DNA of 64,000 nucleotides from Blastobasis lacticolella (lineage: Eukaryota > Arthropoda > Insecta > Lepidoptera > Blastobasidae). The translations under genes and the position numbers were made by a program. Every line of letters starts with the position of its first letter. The stretch's first letter is position 1. The stretch spans positions 5,642,001-5,706,000 of the forward strand of contig LR990067.1 of the NCBI GenBank assembly GCA_905147135.1, written 5' to 3'. The notes below the pieces were generated by a model. That model saw only the letters and a program-made list of their open reading frames with translations. It searched no databases and was not told the origin of the DNA. Positions 22,501-37,500 of this stretch are shown one piece after another.

Positions 22501-25500
22501 GCTATTGGATTAATTCGGATGCGCGCGCGAGCCGAACTTGGTCGGACGTCCAACCACGTTATCCGCACCCAAAAGCGTCTTCATTTTATACTGCGTAAGG
22601 ATTAGTATCAACTGCAACTGACAGTTGGTCAGCTCCAGCCAATTCGGAGCGTCTGTTACCAGTTTAAACTATAATTTCAATAAAATATGTTTTTGCATGA
22701 CACTCCAAGCCAGATTCTGCATTATTTGTACTGTCATGAAGTTGAATATCGTATGTGCGTTTTCAAGTACTTAACTATTGTGTCAAGTAACTAACTGTCT
22801 ATTTATTATTTTTTCGTTAATTACCGTCTGTTTAGTGTTGAACTTAAACGTGATTTGAAACAAACTATTAAAAAAAACTTAAACCTTAGCCGAGGCATTC
22901 GGTGGGCAGGTAGATTGGAGATTGAAAATATTCAAATGAGATACTGTAGTTTCTTTAGGTCTGGTCTGCCGTGGATTTATGGGCCGATGGGTGGATCAAT
23001 TTGTTATTAAATTTGATGTTCGTTAAGCACATGCGATTTAATGTATTAACTGAATCAGAAAAAAGTATTGTATCACTTATCAAACGTCAAAAAACGATGG
23101 GAAAAGGGACATAAAACTGTAAATGAGATCGTCCGGGCACGAATATGCACCACACGCAGACAAAACGCCGCGTACCGCGTGCACTTGTAGCACGACCATA
23201 GCACGCACGACGGCCACCCGGCACCTCGTCTATAGGCATTTTTTTTATAGTGTGACCAGCCAGGCATTTAACCGCTATCTCACCTGATGGTAAGTGACGA
23301 TACGACCGTTGATGGAGCATGCCTGACTAGGAACAGCCCATTCACTCTAGCCTTGAAGGCGTCTAAATTATAATGAACAGGGAACACACAACATAAGTGT
23401 TTACTGGATCGGGAGACGCGATCCGGGCTAGCGCTTCATCCTTATGTCGTGGATTTTCAAAATATATGCACGATCCGCTTTGGTTCGACCTTTATAATGC
23501 GTACGGCTAAGGAATGGAACGCGTTGCCTGCGAGTGTGTTCCCTGATCAATGTAATATAATCTGGATGAAATAGGCTGTTTCAAGACGGGCATGCTCCAT
23601 CTTCGGCCGCATCGTCACTTACCAACAGGTGAGATGGCAGTCAAATTCCTGTCGTGTCTAATATAAAAAAATATTTATAATTCTGTAAATAAAAAATAAT
23701 CATCTTAGCGTCAATATCCCGGTTGGGATTTATAATTCTGTGCCAGGATATTTTTTAATTTCTGAGAAAGAAAACGAAAAAATGAAGTACCTACCCTAAT
23801 GTTAAAATTTGTCACAATAAGTTTATTTTTAAGTCCTAAAATTCTGTAAAATAATACTCACCGAGCTAAAACAGCTACTATTTGAATCCCATCATCCATT
23901 GTGGAAATTATCCACGGAGTCGTCTAAAGTGACATCAATGGAGTTAACATTGGTTTCTAATTCAGATTTCAAAACTCGGAATACCTTCTGTAGATAATTT
24001 TTTTTCTCTATGGAATGGAATGTATTAGCAAAGAGTTTTATAGGTAGTGCACGCAAGCGCTCGCGTAGATGCGAACGGTATCTAAAATCGAGCCCCTGGA
24101 TGCCGAAGTGGAGGACAAAGCTGTAAAGCGGACCCTAGCAGAAGATGGGATTGACCACTCAAATGATAATGATAATGGCGATTCCGCAATATTCTGACGA
24201 CCATTGCCAAGCCAATAAGTTACGAGTCCCAGAAGAGGGCCGAAGCCTATTTTTGTACGAAACTTCGTATGAACAAACACGTGACAACGGTTGACAGGCC
24301 CACTTTTAAAAATAACCTGCCTCGCCAAAAGACCTATGGGCTGGATTTTATCGAGGTTGACCAAGATCTTCTTGACACCCCGCGACGTATACTATTTACT
24401 ATTTTATATCAATTCCTTCCCTCCACAGCCTGCTTCCGCCGAGTGCTGGCGGGCCGCCGCGCTCTCCGCAGCTTCGTACGGCGCGTGGTGCCCTGCGAGG
24501 CGCTGGAAGACTGCCGTCGAGAATGCGCCACGGAGCGCCGGTTCCATTGCGAGAGCTTCAACTACAGGTAAGACAAACACTTGTACAATGGAAGGCTTGT
24601 TCGAGGCCAGTTCAAGTTCGGCCGTGTGGTGTCCGGCAGAGCAGAATATCACCAACCCCTTACACTCGTGGGTGTCGTGCAAGGGGACTAATGTTTTCGA
24701 GGCAGAAGATCTAGAGCCTTCGTGGGCAGCAGCGTTTTCCATTGTTATATTTTTATCACTTCGATTTCCTACCCGCCTACCAGGCGTGGAGATTTTGGCA
24801 CTAACCTCCTCTTGCGTAAAAGAAGCCCTTAGTCCTGCAGTGGACTGTTATGGACTGTGATGAATGAATGCGTCGTCGAATACTGGGCGGATAAAGTCTA
24901 AGTTAGCGTTTAGTCCATTGGCTCGATATAGAGAACTACAGGTATTTCCCAAGTCCTTGGCTTTTTCGGTCAGCTGCTCAGAGCCGTGGCACCCAAGTGG
25001 TTAGAGCGTCAGTCGTGTCAACGGAAGAGCTTGGTTCGAGTCTCATCCGAGAGTGACTGTACCGATGGGTTTTTTCTAATGCCTTTGTTCGGATCACGAA
25101 TAGCGTCTGTGGCCAAGTGATTAAGGTATCCGACTCATTAGTGAGAGGTACCAGGTTCGAATCCCTGTGCGGCCATGTACCAATGACTCTTTTCTGAGTT
25201 ATGTAAATTAGTTGAATGGTAACCGATGCTCTTACGGTGAGGAAAAATATAGTGATGAACCCTGCACATTCAGTCGACTAAATGTGTAATTATGATCCAA
25301 TCTGGTCTGGTTTCTCTGGCAGCAGGGTCACGGAGGTCAGATGGCAGTCGCTCCATCTGATCTGCCTAATCCAGGATCATGGTTGAGGCGGACTTACCCC
25401 GGGCCCTCGTGCGCGAGAGTACAACCGGCCTATATTCAGATCACAAAATCAAATCTGCCTAAGCCAGTTTCTGCCTTATTCCGAATCCCGTACGCGCAAA

Positions 25501-28500
25501 TGACGCGCACTTGCAAGCACAGCGTGGATCGCTAATATGGATAGTCATCTGTTTCCAAACCATCTTCGACCGTAAGCTCTTAAGGTCGTAAAAAACTGAT
25601 TAGCGTCATAGTGAGGTTGAGAAAACAATTGTAAAAGTAAACACATCAAGTATTTGAACAGTAAAACAATAGAGCCAAAACGAATTACACGCCATACAAC
25701 TCAACGGCTCGCCGCGTGAAATATCGTCAAAGACCAAACCTCAGTAGTGCGTGTAAAAATTAACTTTATTTAGTAACATTCCCACGTGGAGTTCGCACGA
25801 TTGTTGATATTTCCTGATCTTGACGCTGTACGGCCTTAATTTAGAAGTAATGGCTGCATTTGGCTTCATGGAATCATGTTTTGATCCCTATCAACGTCGC
25901 TGGAGTGCCGAAATCCTCGTTTTAGGGCGCTAAAAACTGTTATTAAACTAAATAAAGTAAACCAAAAACATTTTATGTAAAATTGGTTGGCCAAGCCTCG
26001 CAAGCTGATAAAGGCTATTAAAAAGATATATCGTTTATTAATGAACACATAAAATATTGACAGTTATAATAAAACTATACTATACACTAATGCCTACATC
26101 TAAAATACTAAAAATATAGGTACACTAATACAAATAAAATAAATACTAAAAATTTAAAAAGTGGTTAAAAATCATCGCGTTAAAAATTTGTCAGATCTCG
26201 TGAAGAGTCAAGCCCATAACTCTACAAAGCCCTACAGTATGGTCAGAGAGAATGGGTTGGCCGTTTCAAAGAACATTATCATGACACATTAGGCTGGAGC
26301 AAGGCATGGCTGACGTCGTCTGTTGGACCAAGCTTAGTCAATGAAAATGCTTGACTAAGCGCCACATGTTGGCGAAACATTTGCCTATATTCTCGTCTAG
26401 TTGGGATGTGGTAGGTTTAGGTGTAGGATTTATTATTTTTCATTTTCGACCATTTGGACCAAGAATCAATAGATTTGGATTATTGTTCAAAATGAGTTGT
26501 CGTTGATTGTTTAATGTGCTAATGCAAACGTACGGTTGGCTACGGGGTTGACGGGATCCCTACTAGCGTACCTTAAGTATGTGCTGGGGGAATCTATTCG
26601 CTCTGTGACGTTCTATAACAAGGTATCAGTGCTCGACGCCTCGTGGGCGCGTTCATTTCGTGCGCGGTGACCGGTCTATATGCGTTATTCCCTCGGGATA
26701 AGCTTGCTAAATGATCCCTTAGTTTTTTTACGTTTCGTAAAACATTTATTATATTTCAATAAATAATTTTTGAGTTTGAGTTTCGGCTTATCTTATGTCG
26801 AATCAATCTGAGTCTGTTGCCCGTCACAAAATGAGATTTTTATGGATTATAAAGCACCATATACTTACTTATATGCGCGCCGAACCGTCTCCTACAATAC
26901 AACCATGCGACGAGATAAGATAAGATTGGTGAAATGTCCATTAAATGCCTGATAGTAGGTATATAAAATTAAGTAAAATAGAATTAGTTAATTCATCTAA
27001 TTTGGTCCTCCTCGTGAATCCCTTCATTGATGAAATGCGTACAATCATTTTCGAACCCAACAAACGAAAAGGAAAAATCGGATGTTAGTAGTAAAAAGGA
27101 AAGAATTGTTTTCACAAAATACAATCCTTTTTTTTATATAAGTGGGGAAATCTTCGAAAGATACCACGTCACCCGGGGGAATAACGGTGGACATGTGGGA
27201 TTGCCCAAAAAAGGACCCTACCCACTAAAACCCCTCTATGTATCCACAGCCGCTTTTTATCGGAACACCACAGGACCTCATAGATAGTTTTCGCTATGGT
27301 GACAAAATACAATCCTACAATCTAACATAATGATAGTATAAACTTGAAGAAGATAGCAAATAAATCATTTTCAATATTATCAAACATTCTACATGCTTTA
27401 TATTTTTTCCTAATCAAATAAGTAAATAACAATTTTGTCCAACGCAAAAAAACAGCCACAGAAACATCGGTCCACTCTAAAGACACGCCCTTTGAGCATG
27501 TAGGTTAGCTTGGTATCTTACAAACCCTACCATTGTATTCTACAAGTATCTATACTGATTGGTAGTTGTTTTGCTTTAGATTATTAACAGTAGTCAGTAA
27601 ACTTGTGTATCGCTGAGTCGGATGCGAGAGCCAATGGCTTACGACGCGAAGATATTGAAGATCGGGCCAAAAAAATAATAAAATAATCATCTTGGCGTTA
27701 ATGTCCCGGTTGTGCTCTCGCGCACGGGGTCCCGGGTTAAGTCCGCCTTAACCATGATCCTGGATTTGGCAGATCAGATGGAGCGACTGCCATCTGACCT
27801 ACGTGACCCTGCTACCAGGGGAACCTGACCAGATTGGATCATGGTTACACATCCAGTCGCCAATGTGCAGGTTTCATCACGATGTTTTCCCTCACCGTAA
27901 GAGCATCGGTTAGTATTGAAGATCGGACAAAGTGGCAGAGAAATTATTAGGAACAGAGTTTGTCAAAAACCGGGATTAAGGGTACCGGGACTAGCTCCTA
28001 GGGCTTATCTATCGACATCAAAAACATTTAATGCCTACCTACTCGTATATCTGTGATCGAGATGATATAAGACTCTAAAAATATCTCCTTTATGCACCCA
28101 CCCCTTTGAGATAAGGGTGTTCGACTAAGATATCATATACCAGACAATTTTAAACACAGAAATGTTCAGGGCTCTTTAGTATAGTTTCTCTATTACTTTT
28201 TACGCCACAGCACTAGTGTCAAACGGAGCGTCGGTGGCCGAGCGGTTTGTGTATCCGACACGTAAGCGGTACCGGGTTCAAATCCCGCTGCGGCCATGTA
28301 CCAATGACTCTTTTCTGAGTAATTATTAGTAGTACATTAGTTAAATACCAACCGATGCTCTTACGGTGAGGGAAAACATCGTGATGAAACCTACATTTCA
28401 GGCGACTGAATGTGTAATCATGATCCAATCTGGTCAGATTCCCGGATGGAGGTCAGATGGCAGTCGCTCGACTGTAATTACCTGATCTGCCAAATCCTGG

Positions 28501-31500
28501 ATCATGGTCAAGGCGGACCCCCGGGATATTAACGCCAAGATGATTATTTTTTATACTAATATCAATTGTTTTGCCTCGAAAAGTACTTTATAACTAATTA
28601 GACCCTCAACTCATTTGAATTTTCTACCGTGAATCATGATACAATAAAAGTCCCAAGAGGTAGTAAACTTTGCAACCTCGGGTATCCTATCGTTTTAACA
28701 AATCAGCATTGTGACTGAGCAGTTAGCCAGAGGTTATGTCATTGCCGTCATCGTCTGCTGATTTTGGGTATGCTTAGTGTAGAATTAAACATTATTGTTA
28801 CGTGTTAATTGTTGTGCCTTATGAGTTTTGTTTCAGAATTGCACATTGAATTCGTTTTTTTAAATTACGTAGTATGATTAAATTAACATAGAATTGGATG
28901 GTAGTAATGTATATGAATTGTCAGAGGTGTGTCTCAGGGATCAATATTAGGAGCATCAACAACTAGTTTGCCTCAAGGGTCAATCCCAGGACCACGACTG
29001 TTTATAACTTCATTACATATACAATAATGTTACCTAAGTATGTTAAGCTTTCCACAAGGTGGACCGACGACCTGGTAAAGATCGCAGGTAACAGGTGGAT
29101 GCGGAAGGCACAGGACCGGCCTTTGTGGAGATCTCTGGGTGAGGCCTATGCTTTCGGCTGATATGATGATGATGATGAACCATGCTCGCCTCCTTCAGTG
29201 TGATTATTGTAGGCTTCCATAGGCTATCCACTCAAATAAATGATTTTTTAAATTTAATAATTTAATTTAATGTTAAGCTGTTGTATTTCTTTTAAATAGT
29301 ATTATGTGGTTCCCAAATTATATCACTCGAAAAGAAAGTTAGTACTTAGAGCGAGACATCAAACGCTGTAACATTTTCGTACAACAAGCAGTTATGAAAG
29401 AAAGAGACGTATCAGGTATTATCAGGTGGTAGGACTCTGTCAAGCCTGAGAAGTCCAGCTGAGTGAGTACCACCGCCTCGTCTATTTTTGCCACCAAGCA
29501 ACAATGCTTGCATTGTTTATTTAGTTATTTTTATTTTAACAATTTATTGCACACAATATATAGTATACAGAAATTACAAAAATAAAGACGACATTGTTGT
29601 GTTCCGGTTTGAAGGATTAAGTAGCCAACGCAATTACAGGAATGATTCATTTCATCTTAATAACACCTGCGGTTCTTCCTTTTTGTTACCTGCAACCTAA
29701 ACGCATGAATGCCATGAATTGTAGATGTTATGGGCGACAGTTACCGCTTACCATCAGATAGTGTCTGTTCGTTTGTCACTGCGTAGTGAAAAAAAATTAA
29801 TATCGGCTAAAATTCTACGGATAACGCTTTCATATTGATACCGATTTTTATTTCGTTTTCACTATTGGCTTTAACTTTTATATATTTTCCGAAACTTTGT
29901 TTAAAAAGACAATTATTTTCACGTGAATTGAAGAATTTGAATGTAAGTTAGATATCAACTTTATGTATCTGAATATCATTGCTTAAGTTAAGCAGAAATA
30001 CACCCTAAATCTCGATAGAGGCGGCTACCACCATAAACAAGGTATGAAGTTGTGTGAACAATAGAGTTCTGCACCGAGCGATCACCTTGCGTTCCTATTG
30101 ATAACGCAGGGCCGTAGCCAGGGACTTTGGTTGATCATTAATTATATTGTAATGAATGTGAGTGGTTTTGGGAATTTTAATTATTTGCTTTATTTGATGA
30201 ATTAATAAGGGACAGTATTAGAAATGGTGAATTATGGAAAGAAGAAGTAAACCAACAATGGATGTGACTTTTTAATACCTACCATGTAATATTTTTTGTA
30301 AATATAATAATTTATAAGCAGACAACCCACCTGATGGTAAGTGGTAACTGTCACCATATAATTGCAATCCAATAGCTGTGATAATAACACTTTAACATAT
30401 TTGATGTTCGCTGAAGTTCGAAATGAAAAATCAATTTATCAACAAAAGCCAGTCTTAAAAACTTAAATGCTCTCAAATCTATCACATATTTCCACAATAT
30501 ATTTACCCACATTCACCCAACCACCGCCTTAATCCGCTCCTGCCCATTAAACAAACAATCATTTACATAAAAGATGATGGGAATTAGAACCACTACGTAC
30601 TGCACAGAATAATGGTGGCCTAAAAACGTCATGGTGGCCACCAAATCAGGCCATTCGCAAGGCCATTGATGACACCTTGATGAATGGAACTTATAATCAT
30701 ACGCATTACACGTAGTATAGTAGTTAATGTTAATTTGTCGCTGGTTCTGCTGCGCTTTGTGGGAAATATGACATATTTTGTAATTTGTTGTTTACATATG
30801 TATTTTGGCCGCGTGGTGTTCGGCTGAGTAGAATAGCACCAACTCCTTACACTCGCGAGTGTCGTACAAGATGACTAATGTTTCGAGGCAAAACTTCTAA
30901 AGTCTCCGTAGGCTGGAAAATGGGCAGCAGCGTTTTCCATTGTTATATTTATAATAATGCGATCTCCAACCCGCCTGCCAAGTGTGGAGTTTATGGCAAT
31001 ATCCTCCCCTTTCGTGGCCTAAGTCCTACAGTGTCTACTTAGCTAGACCCCTTTAATTTTTGTGACCAAACAAGCGCTGAGCCTATCGATATTTTATAAG
31101 GTGGTAGAACTCTGCAAAGCCTGGGGAGTCCGCCTGGGTGAGTACCACCGCCTTATCTGTTTCTGCCACCAATCATCAACGCTTACATTGTTGTGTTCCC
31201 GTTTAAAGAATTAGGTAGCCAGCGCAATTACAGGCATGAGTCATTGACTTTGTCCTCATAGTGACAACGCAACTGCAACCTAAATGCATGAATGTCTGTC
31301 TACTATCTGGTTGTTTATCCCTGCGTAGAATAATCGTACGGCACAAATCCATAGCAGAATTAACATTTTTTATCGTAGAGTCAATCCATACTGCTACTAA
31401 AATTTATCTATCTACACACTAAATGTGTCCCCCTCCATTCCAGGATGGACCTTGCCTTCCGAGCCAAAGGTCTTTGCGAGATGATGACGAAACCAATAGA

Positions 31501-34500
31501 AGCCTTCGACCTTCGCCGAGATTTCGTCGAAGACAAAGACTACGACTTCTACGAAGTCGACAGGAACAGTCTGGAGCCTCACTGTCCAGAATCCCTTAGG
31601 GGTCCAGGACATCTGCATTCTGGATATCTGACTTCCAAACCCACAAGAGTAGAGTATGAGAGTGGATGGCAGGACAGGAACGATTGGCATGGAGGCAGAT
31701 TTGGAGGGGACGAAGACAGAAGGTATCCTGGGAGGGGCAGATATGAGGACCGGTTCTTCGTACCCTATCAGATTGGTGAGTGCATCTCTCTTGTTTGTTT
31801 CAGTTTTATGTAGATGTTTGTAGGGTATTTTAGCTAAGTTTTAAGGCAGATTTTAAGTACACTTCATGTCAGTCATATAATTTAGATAATTATCATCTAA
31901 CACCTTGTGTTGTCACTTCGTGATGGAATTCCATTATTATGAATTAAATCACTGATTCACTAGTTCCACTTTATTATACAAATTTTATTAAATTGCAACC
32001 GGTTTCGAATTATTCATCTTCAGGGAAGCCTGAAGGAACTAGTGTACAAAAAGTGATTTAATTCATTATTATCATCATTTAGGAGCCTTGCTCTTACCGG
32101 TGGAGCGATCGCCATTTCAGTCTATAGCCTAATTTTTATTTAAACACGACACCCACTTGCAGTTTCATTTGCTGTACATAACCTTTTCTAGATTTTCCTC
32201 TACCATTCCTATTGAAGGAAGGAGGGGTAGTGGAATTTATGTATAGTGTTGTAATAAAATAGAATAAATAAGATAAACTATGAGTATAAAATCGACGGAC
32301 GACCACGTCGAATATCTTAGGCTAAACAAGTTTGTAAAGTGGTTTTGGGTCGTAGGTCTCAGTAAAAAGTTACATCCAACTAACGTCTGTCAGAGAACGG
32401 TTCGTCAAAGAACGTTTCCTGATTCAGACAGAGGGATGCAGTCAGCACAAATGATGAAGACAATAATGTTTACAAGACAATAATTATGCCTAATCAAATT
32501 TTATTTTATTTTACCATCAGTTGAGATAACTATTTCGATCTGCTATTCTTGTTTGTGTTCTGTTTTCTTTTTCTTCTATTTTCCTTGTCTGTGAAGTATT
32601 ATCGGTATTTGTTTGTGGATATTTGTTAATTTGCTCAAACTTTTGTTAACTATTTGTTAATGTGCTACTTCGTTTAGTTAGTGTTTATGTGTGCTTCTAT
32701 CTTTTTGTACCGCTCTGAATTTGTCATACCATCAGCTGTCCGGTTGACTGGTAGATAAAGCTATGAAGCTCTAAGTCCGCTGTTGTACGTTACAGTGCAT
32801 TAAGTTTAAATATATAAACAAATAATTTTCTCATTACAAAGGCGTAGCGCGAAGCGACAACGCGGACGCAGAAAACTGGGGCCAATACGGTGGTGTTTAC
32901 GGAGGTTACGGTACATACTACAAAAACCGTAACGACTACCACAAATCCATATCGCATTGGGGTCTGAACGATATAAAGCCTTACGACTACGGGGTCAGAC
33001 CGACTGTCCGACCGAGCTTCAACTACAACGATTTGGGTCGAAACGGATGGACTGAGAACAGATATGGTTACGGAGCTTGGAAGAAGGGTAGATGGAACAC
33101 TTCAGGGACAGGTTGGACCGGATTGGACTATGGAGAGTCAAACTACTATAAGTATAAGCCACCGCAGAAGAATATCTTGGAAATTGAAGATAGGAGTAAT
33201 AGCGAGGATGATTTGGTTCAAGGTATGTATTGTTTGTTTAACACTATATTCAGCGGTAAATAATATAAAAAAGTTATCATCTTGGCGTTAATGTCCTGGA
33301 TATGCTTTCGCATAGGAAGGCCTGGGGTCCGCCTTGACCATGATCCAGGATTTGGCAGATCAGGTAATTACAGTAGAGCGACTACCATCTGACCTCCTTG
33401 ACCCTGCTACCAGGGGAACCTGACCTGATTGGATCATGGTTACACATCTAGTCGCCTGAATGTTAAGGTGAATAATATAATAATATAAACATCTTAGCGT
33501 TAATGTCCTGGATATGCTTTCGCGTAGGAAGGCCCGGGGTCCGCCTTGACCATGATCCAGGATTTGGCAGATCAGGTAATTACAGTAGAGCGACTACCAT
33601 CTGACCTTAGTGACCCCGCTATCAGGGGAACCTGACCTAATTGGATCATGGATACATTCAGCCGCCTGAATTTACAGGTGTCGTCACTATGTTTTCCCTC
33701 ACCGTAAGAGCATCGGTAAGAATTCAATTAATGTACATAACTCCGAAGAGAGTCATTGGTACATGGCCGCAGCGGGATTCCAACCCGGTACCTCTCGCTT
33801 ACGAGTCGAATACCTTTACCGCTCGGCCATCTACGCTCTTTCACTCCATAAAATTCTTTATCTCTTATCCTAATTCTACCCTCATATTTCAGACTGCTCA
33901 TCCAAGCGCCGACCCGGCATGTCTCTCGGCTCTGGTGCCATCAGACGAGCGCTCTTCGCCCGAAACGTGGTCGAGTGCGAAGCCGCTTGCTTCAATGAGA
34001 GGGAATTCAAATGCGTCTCGTATAGCTATAGGTATGTGTTGGTCAATTGTTAAGCAGTTGAGAGTCACATGAGAGACAACTGAATCAACCGCGCATGCCC
34101 AAGTCAAGTGCGGGAGATTGGGCACTTGATTCAGATAGACATGTGAATCCTGCAATAAATACTCCTTAATATCTCCATTCTCATACAATATTTTTACAAG
34201 TTATTTACGGAGTCGGCAACGCGAGGGTGATGCCCCTGGCACTGCAAACATCCAGAGGCATCACCCACGCGTTGCCTATCCCGTAAAACCTTTTTACCCC
34301 TTAACCTTTTACCTTTTCATTATACAATACCTTACATATCTTCACAGGTACTCAACCGAACACGGTAGTGACAACTGCTTCCTAAGCGAGCGTCCATACC
34401 GAGGCCTGGAGCTGTCAGCTGACAGTGGTTCTGACGTATACGCCATGCCCCAGCACCAGGGATGCTCAGCTGTGTCTAGGAAGCCTTGGATTGAGAGTGG

Positions 34501-37500
34501 TAAGTCTCTTTTGGCTCTCTCTGTGGTCTCTAGTTTTTTTTATGTCAGCTGATAATGGGTCTGACGTATAGCCTTGGATTGAGTGTGGTAAGCCTCTGGT
34601 GGCTCTCTGTGTGTTCTCTAGTGTCTGTAGAGCCTCGGTGGCCAAGCGGTTAGGGTATTCGACTCGTAATCGAGAGGTACCAGGTTCCAATCCCGCTGAG
34701 GCCATATGGCCACATACCAATGACTTCTCTGAGTTATGTACATTAGTTGAACACTAACCGATGCTCTTACGATGAGGGAAAACATCGTGATGAAACCTGC
34801 ACATTCAGGCAACCGATGTGTAACCATTATCCAATCTGGTCAGGCTCCCCTGGTAGCAGGGTCACGGAAGTCAGATGGCAGTCGCTCCACCGTAATTACC
34901 TGATCTGCCAATCCTGGATCATGGTCAAGGCGGACCCCGGGCCCTCGTACGCGAGAGCACAACCGGGACATTAACACCAAGATAATGACGATGATTTTCT
35001 AGTGTCTGTACAGTGCAAAAGCATAAGCGCATGACCACATTAAGAATCAAATTCCTTTGCACTACAGTAAAGTTGTTAAACAGTTTTTGTACCATTCATC
35101 ATTAATTAAATTTTTACTGATTATTAAAAAAATATCCTGGGGCTTAAGGACGAGTCCTTAAGGCATAAGGCACAGCTAATGTTCCCTTCTTTTAGTAAAC
35201 TGATTAAGGCTAAAGATACACCAAATACAGTGAATATTGCTGTTGTGGTAAATAAGAATTTTCTTGAATGCACTTATGCTCTTGTACTGTACAACGGAAA
35301 ATGTTCCGAAGAACTCTTTAACTTACCTTGGTGCTGGAGAGTCGCAGTGCAACTAGTAGCAGACTTTCCGTTTTGGATGGAGCCATCCAACCGCCAGTTG
35401 CAGTTGATACTAATCCACAATAGGTACCTAACTGCCTATGCTATTATGAACGCAATAAAATCAGGGGTTCATCTTCACACCTCGGAGCCAAATTGGTCGA
35501 CAACTGTGCGATTCCAAAGAATCTTTCTCCCACGCACACTAAGGTTGTGCAATTAACTACCTGAAGAGGTTTTCCCTGGAGAGTACAACATGGAGTTTTT
35601 CAAGAAAGGGGGAAAAGGTTTTTACCGGGTCAGCAACGCGTGGGTGATGCCCCTGGTATTGCAAACGTCCATAGGCTGCGGTGACTGCTTACCATCAGGC
35701 AGGCTATCGTAGTTAAAACAACGTTTGACAAATGTATGTTGACGATTTCTGTTTGAAAAGTGTTATTTCTGTCTATCTTATCTCAGTATACAGGCTGTCT
35801 GTACGCTCTGGACAAAAACGGATACTGCTAGTTGAGAAGGGTATTTAAAACTAAACTGCAAAGTATCATAACAATAGTCCAGTATTTACCGAAAACAATG
35901 ATTTGAAATTTATCACTTCGGACCAGCCTCTACGTAGTTGCATGGTCTAGGAAATACCCAAAATATTGCAAACTCTTTTAAAAGGCATTAAAACTCCACG
36001 CCAGATGAGAGATTAAATTATATAAAAACCATACTTATTGTAAGTGTGACATAACGTCACTTGCTTCTAATGTGTCATGTCATAAACGTCAATAATTAAT
36101 TTTAGGAACAATCTATTTGTATTGTCGTGATACAGTATGTTGTAGTTGTTGCTGATTAAGTTACAATTAAAGGAGGACCGGCAGAAATGTATGTGATGTC
36201 CGGACCTCCTCTGTTAAGGAAAATACATTTTTTTTTTGTCTTATTAAAGAAAGAGCTTTTTACGATAGGTACTGCTGAGTAGCAAGTCTTACCAACATTT
36301 TGGGGTCCTATCCCATCTCTAGTACTACCCCCATGCTCATACTTCTAGAAGGGATCCTCATTTCTAGTGCAAAGATAAAGTTATAAAACAAGTATCATTG
36401 TCGTACCAATTTTGACTCCAAAATATCTTGCACTACCATACCATGGCAATAACTCTTCGTCATTTTACCTTTTTTCGTAAACCGTGAATTTTACGGGTAT
36501 AGCTCGCACGTCTAGGTGCGCTGTAACTTAACGTACTCGAGAGATGGCGCTGCTGGTATTTTACATCGCGCTAAGGACGCGGACCGTCTTAATTTACTTA
36601 GGTGGTCTCCAATTTTAATATTAGTTATACCGCAATCTGAATTTATATACCGCAATTAATATTACATATTAATTGTATGACGATGTAAAATATTATTTTA
36701 CTACGAAAACAATCGTTTAAGGATACACTTTTTTCATGCCAGTCCTTAACATTTTCAAAAATTACTTTATGATACAGCATTTCCCATACTATTTTCATTA
36801 CAGCTGTAACGTAATAGTAGTTTATGCAACTGTCATTTAAACATGAGTGTCTGTTTATCATACGAGGCGTAGCCGAGTATGATAATAGTTTGACACGAGT
36901 GTTTTAATACCTAATTATATGCAGTTGCATACACTACTTTATCTACACTCATATTTTTATGTTAAAATATCGTACCTACCTATAATTTTCTCAACTTAGC
37001 TGGAAGTAAGCTGCGAGTCAGTTCTGTTGTATCTACGCGTCAAGGATGTCAAGCGGCGGGAAATTCACTTAACTATTTTCACATTTATTTATTTAAAATA
37101 AGGAAAAACATTTACAAACACAAATTACAACAATTACAAAAAATATTCTGTTTAGCGGGAAAATAATTACACAGAATATATACAGGAAAATTTAAATTTT
37201 GAATTTGAATTTGTTAAAGACATCTAAGTATTCAGCCTACATTTGACCGTGTGCGGGCGGGCACCCGACTAGAATTTAAAAAATATAAGTGTTGCATAAT
37301 GATTAAAAAGTTATTTTACGTTACAGCTGTAATGAAATTAGTATGGGAAATGCTGTATCGAAAAGTAATTGTTTAAAATTTTATGTACTGGCGTGAAAAA
37401 AGTGTCTCCTTAAACGACTGTTTTCGAATATGTAATTTGAACATTACGATACGAGTGTAGATAATAGTACTTTATCTACACTCATAGCATAATATTCCAA

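Larger units (their letters stand above)
19501..24428 (+). other. Unit B intron 1
   Basis: About 4.9 kb. It holds the exon 1 duplicate array, an RTE tail (21425-21680), a (GAT)n-tailed SINE (21676-21970), an inverted-repeat element (22428-22660) and LINE tails (23237-23675, 24060-24175). A widespread AT-rich repeat end lies at 20850-21015. Nothing recognised in 22670-23236 or 23740-24035. Confidence 0.7.
24568..31443 (+). other. Unit B intron 2
   Basis: About 6.9 kb. Identified repeats at 24620-24866, 24981-25428, 27608-27950, 28226-28550, 29043-29180, 29423-29795, 30807-31033 and 31095-31345. The stretches 25430-27600, 28551-29042 and 29800-30800 show no gene or recognised family. An 86-codon open frame at 27027-27287 looks like repeat-derived sequence rather than an exon. 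Confidence 0.6.

Noticed and set aside
24291..24860. 189-codon open frame
   Set aside because: Runs through intron, exon 2 in a different frame from the PAN reading, and a SINE; an accident of the GC-rich exon.
31412..31690. Minus-strand open frame over exon 3
   Set aside because: Shadow of the coding exon on the other strand.
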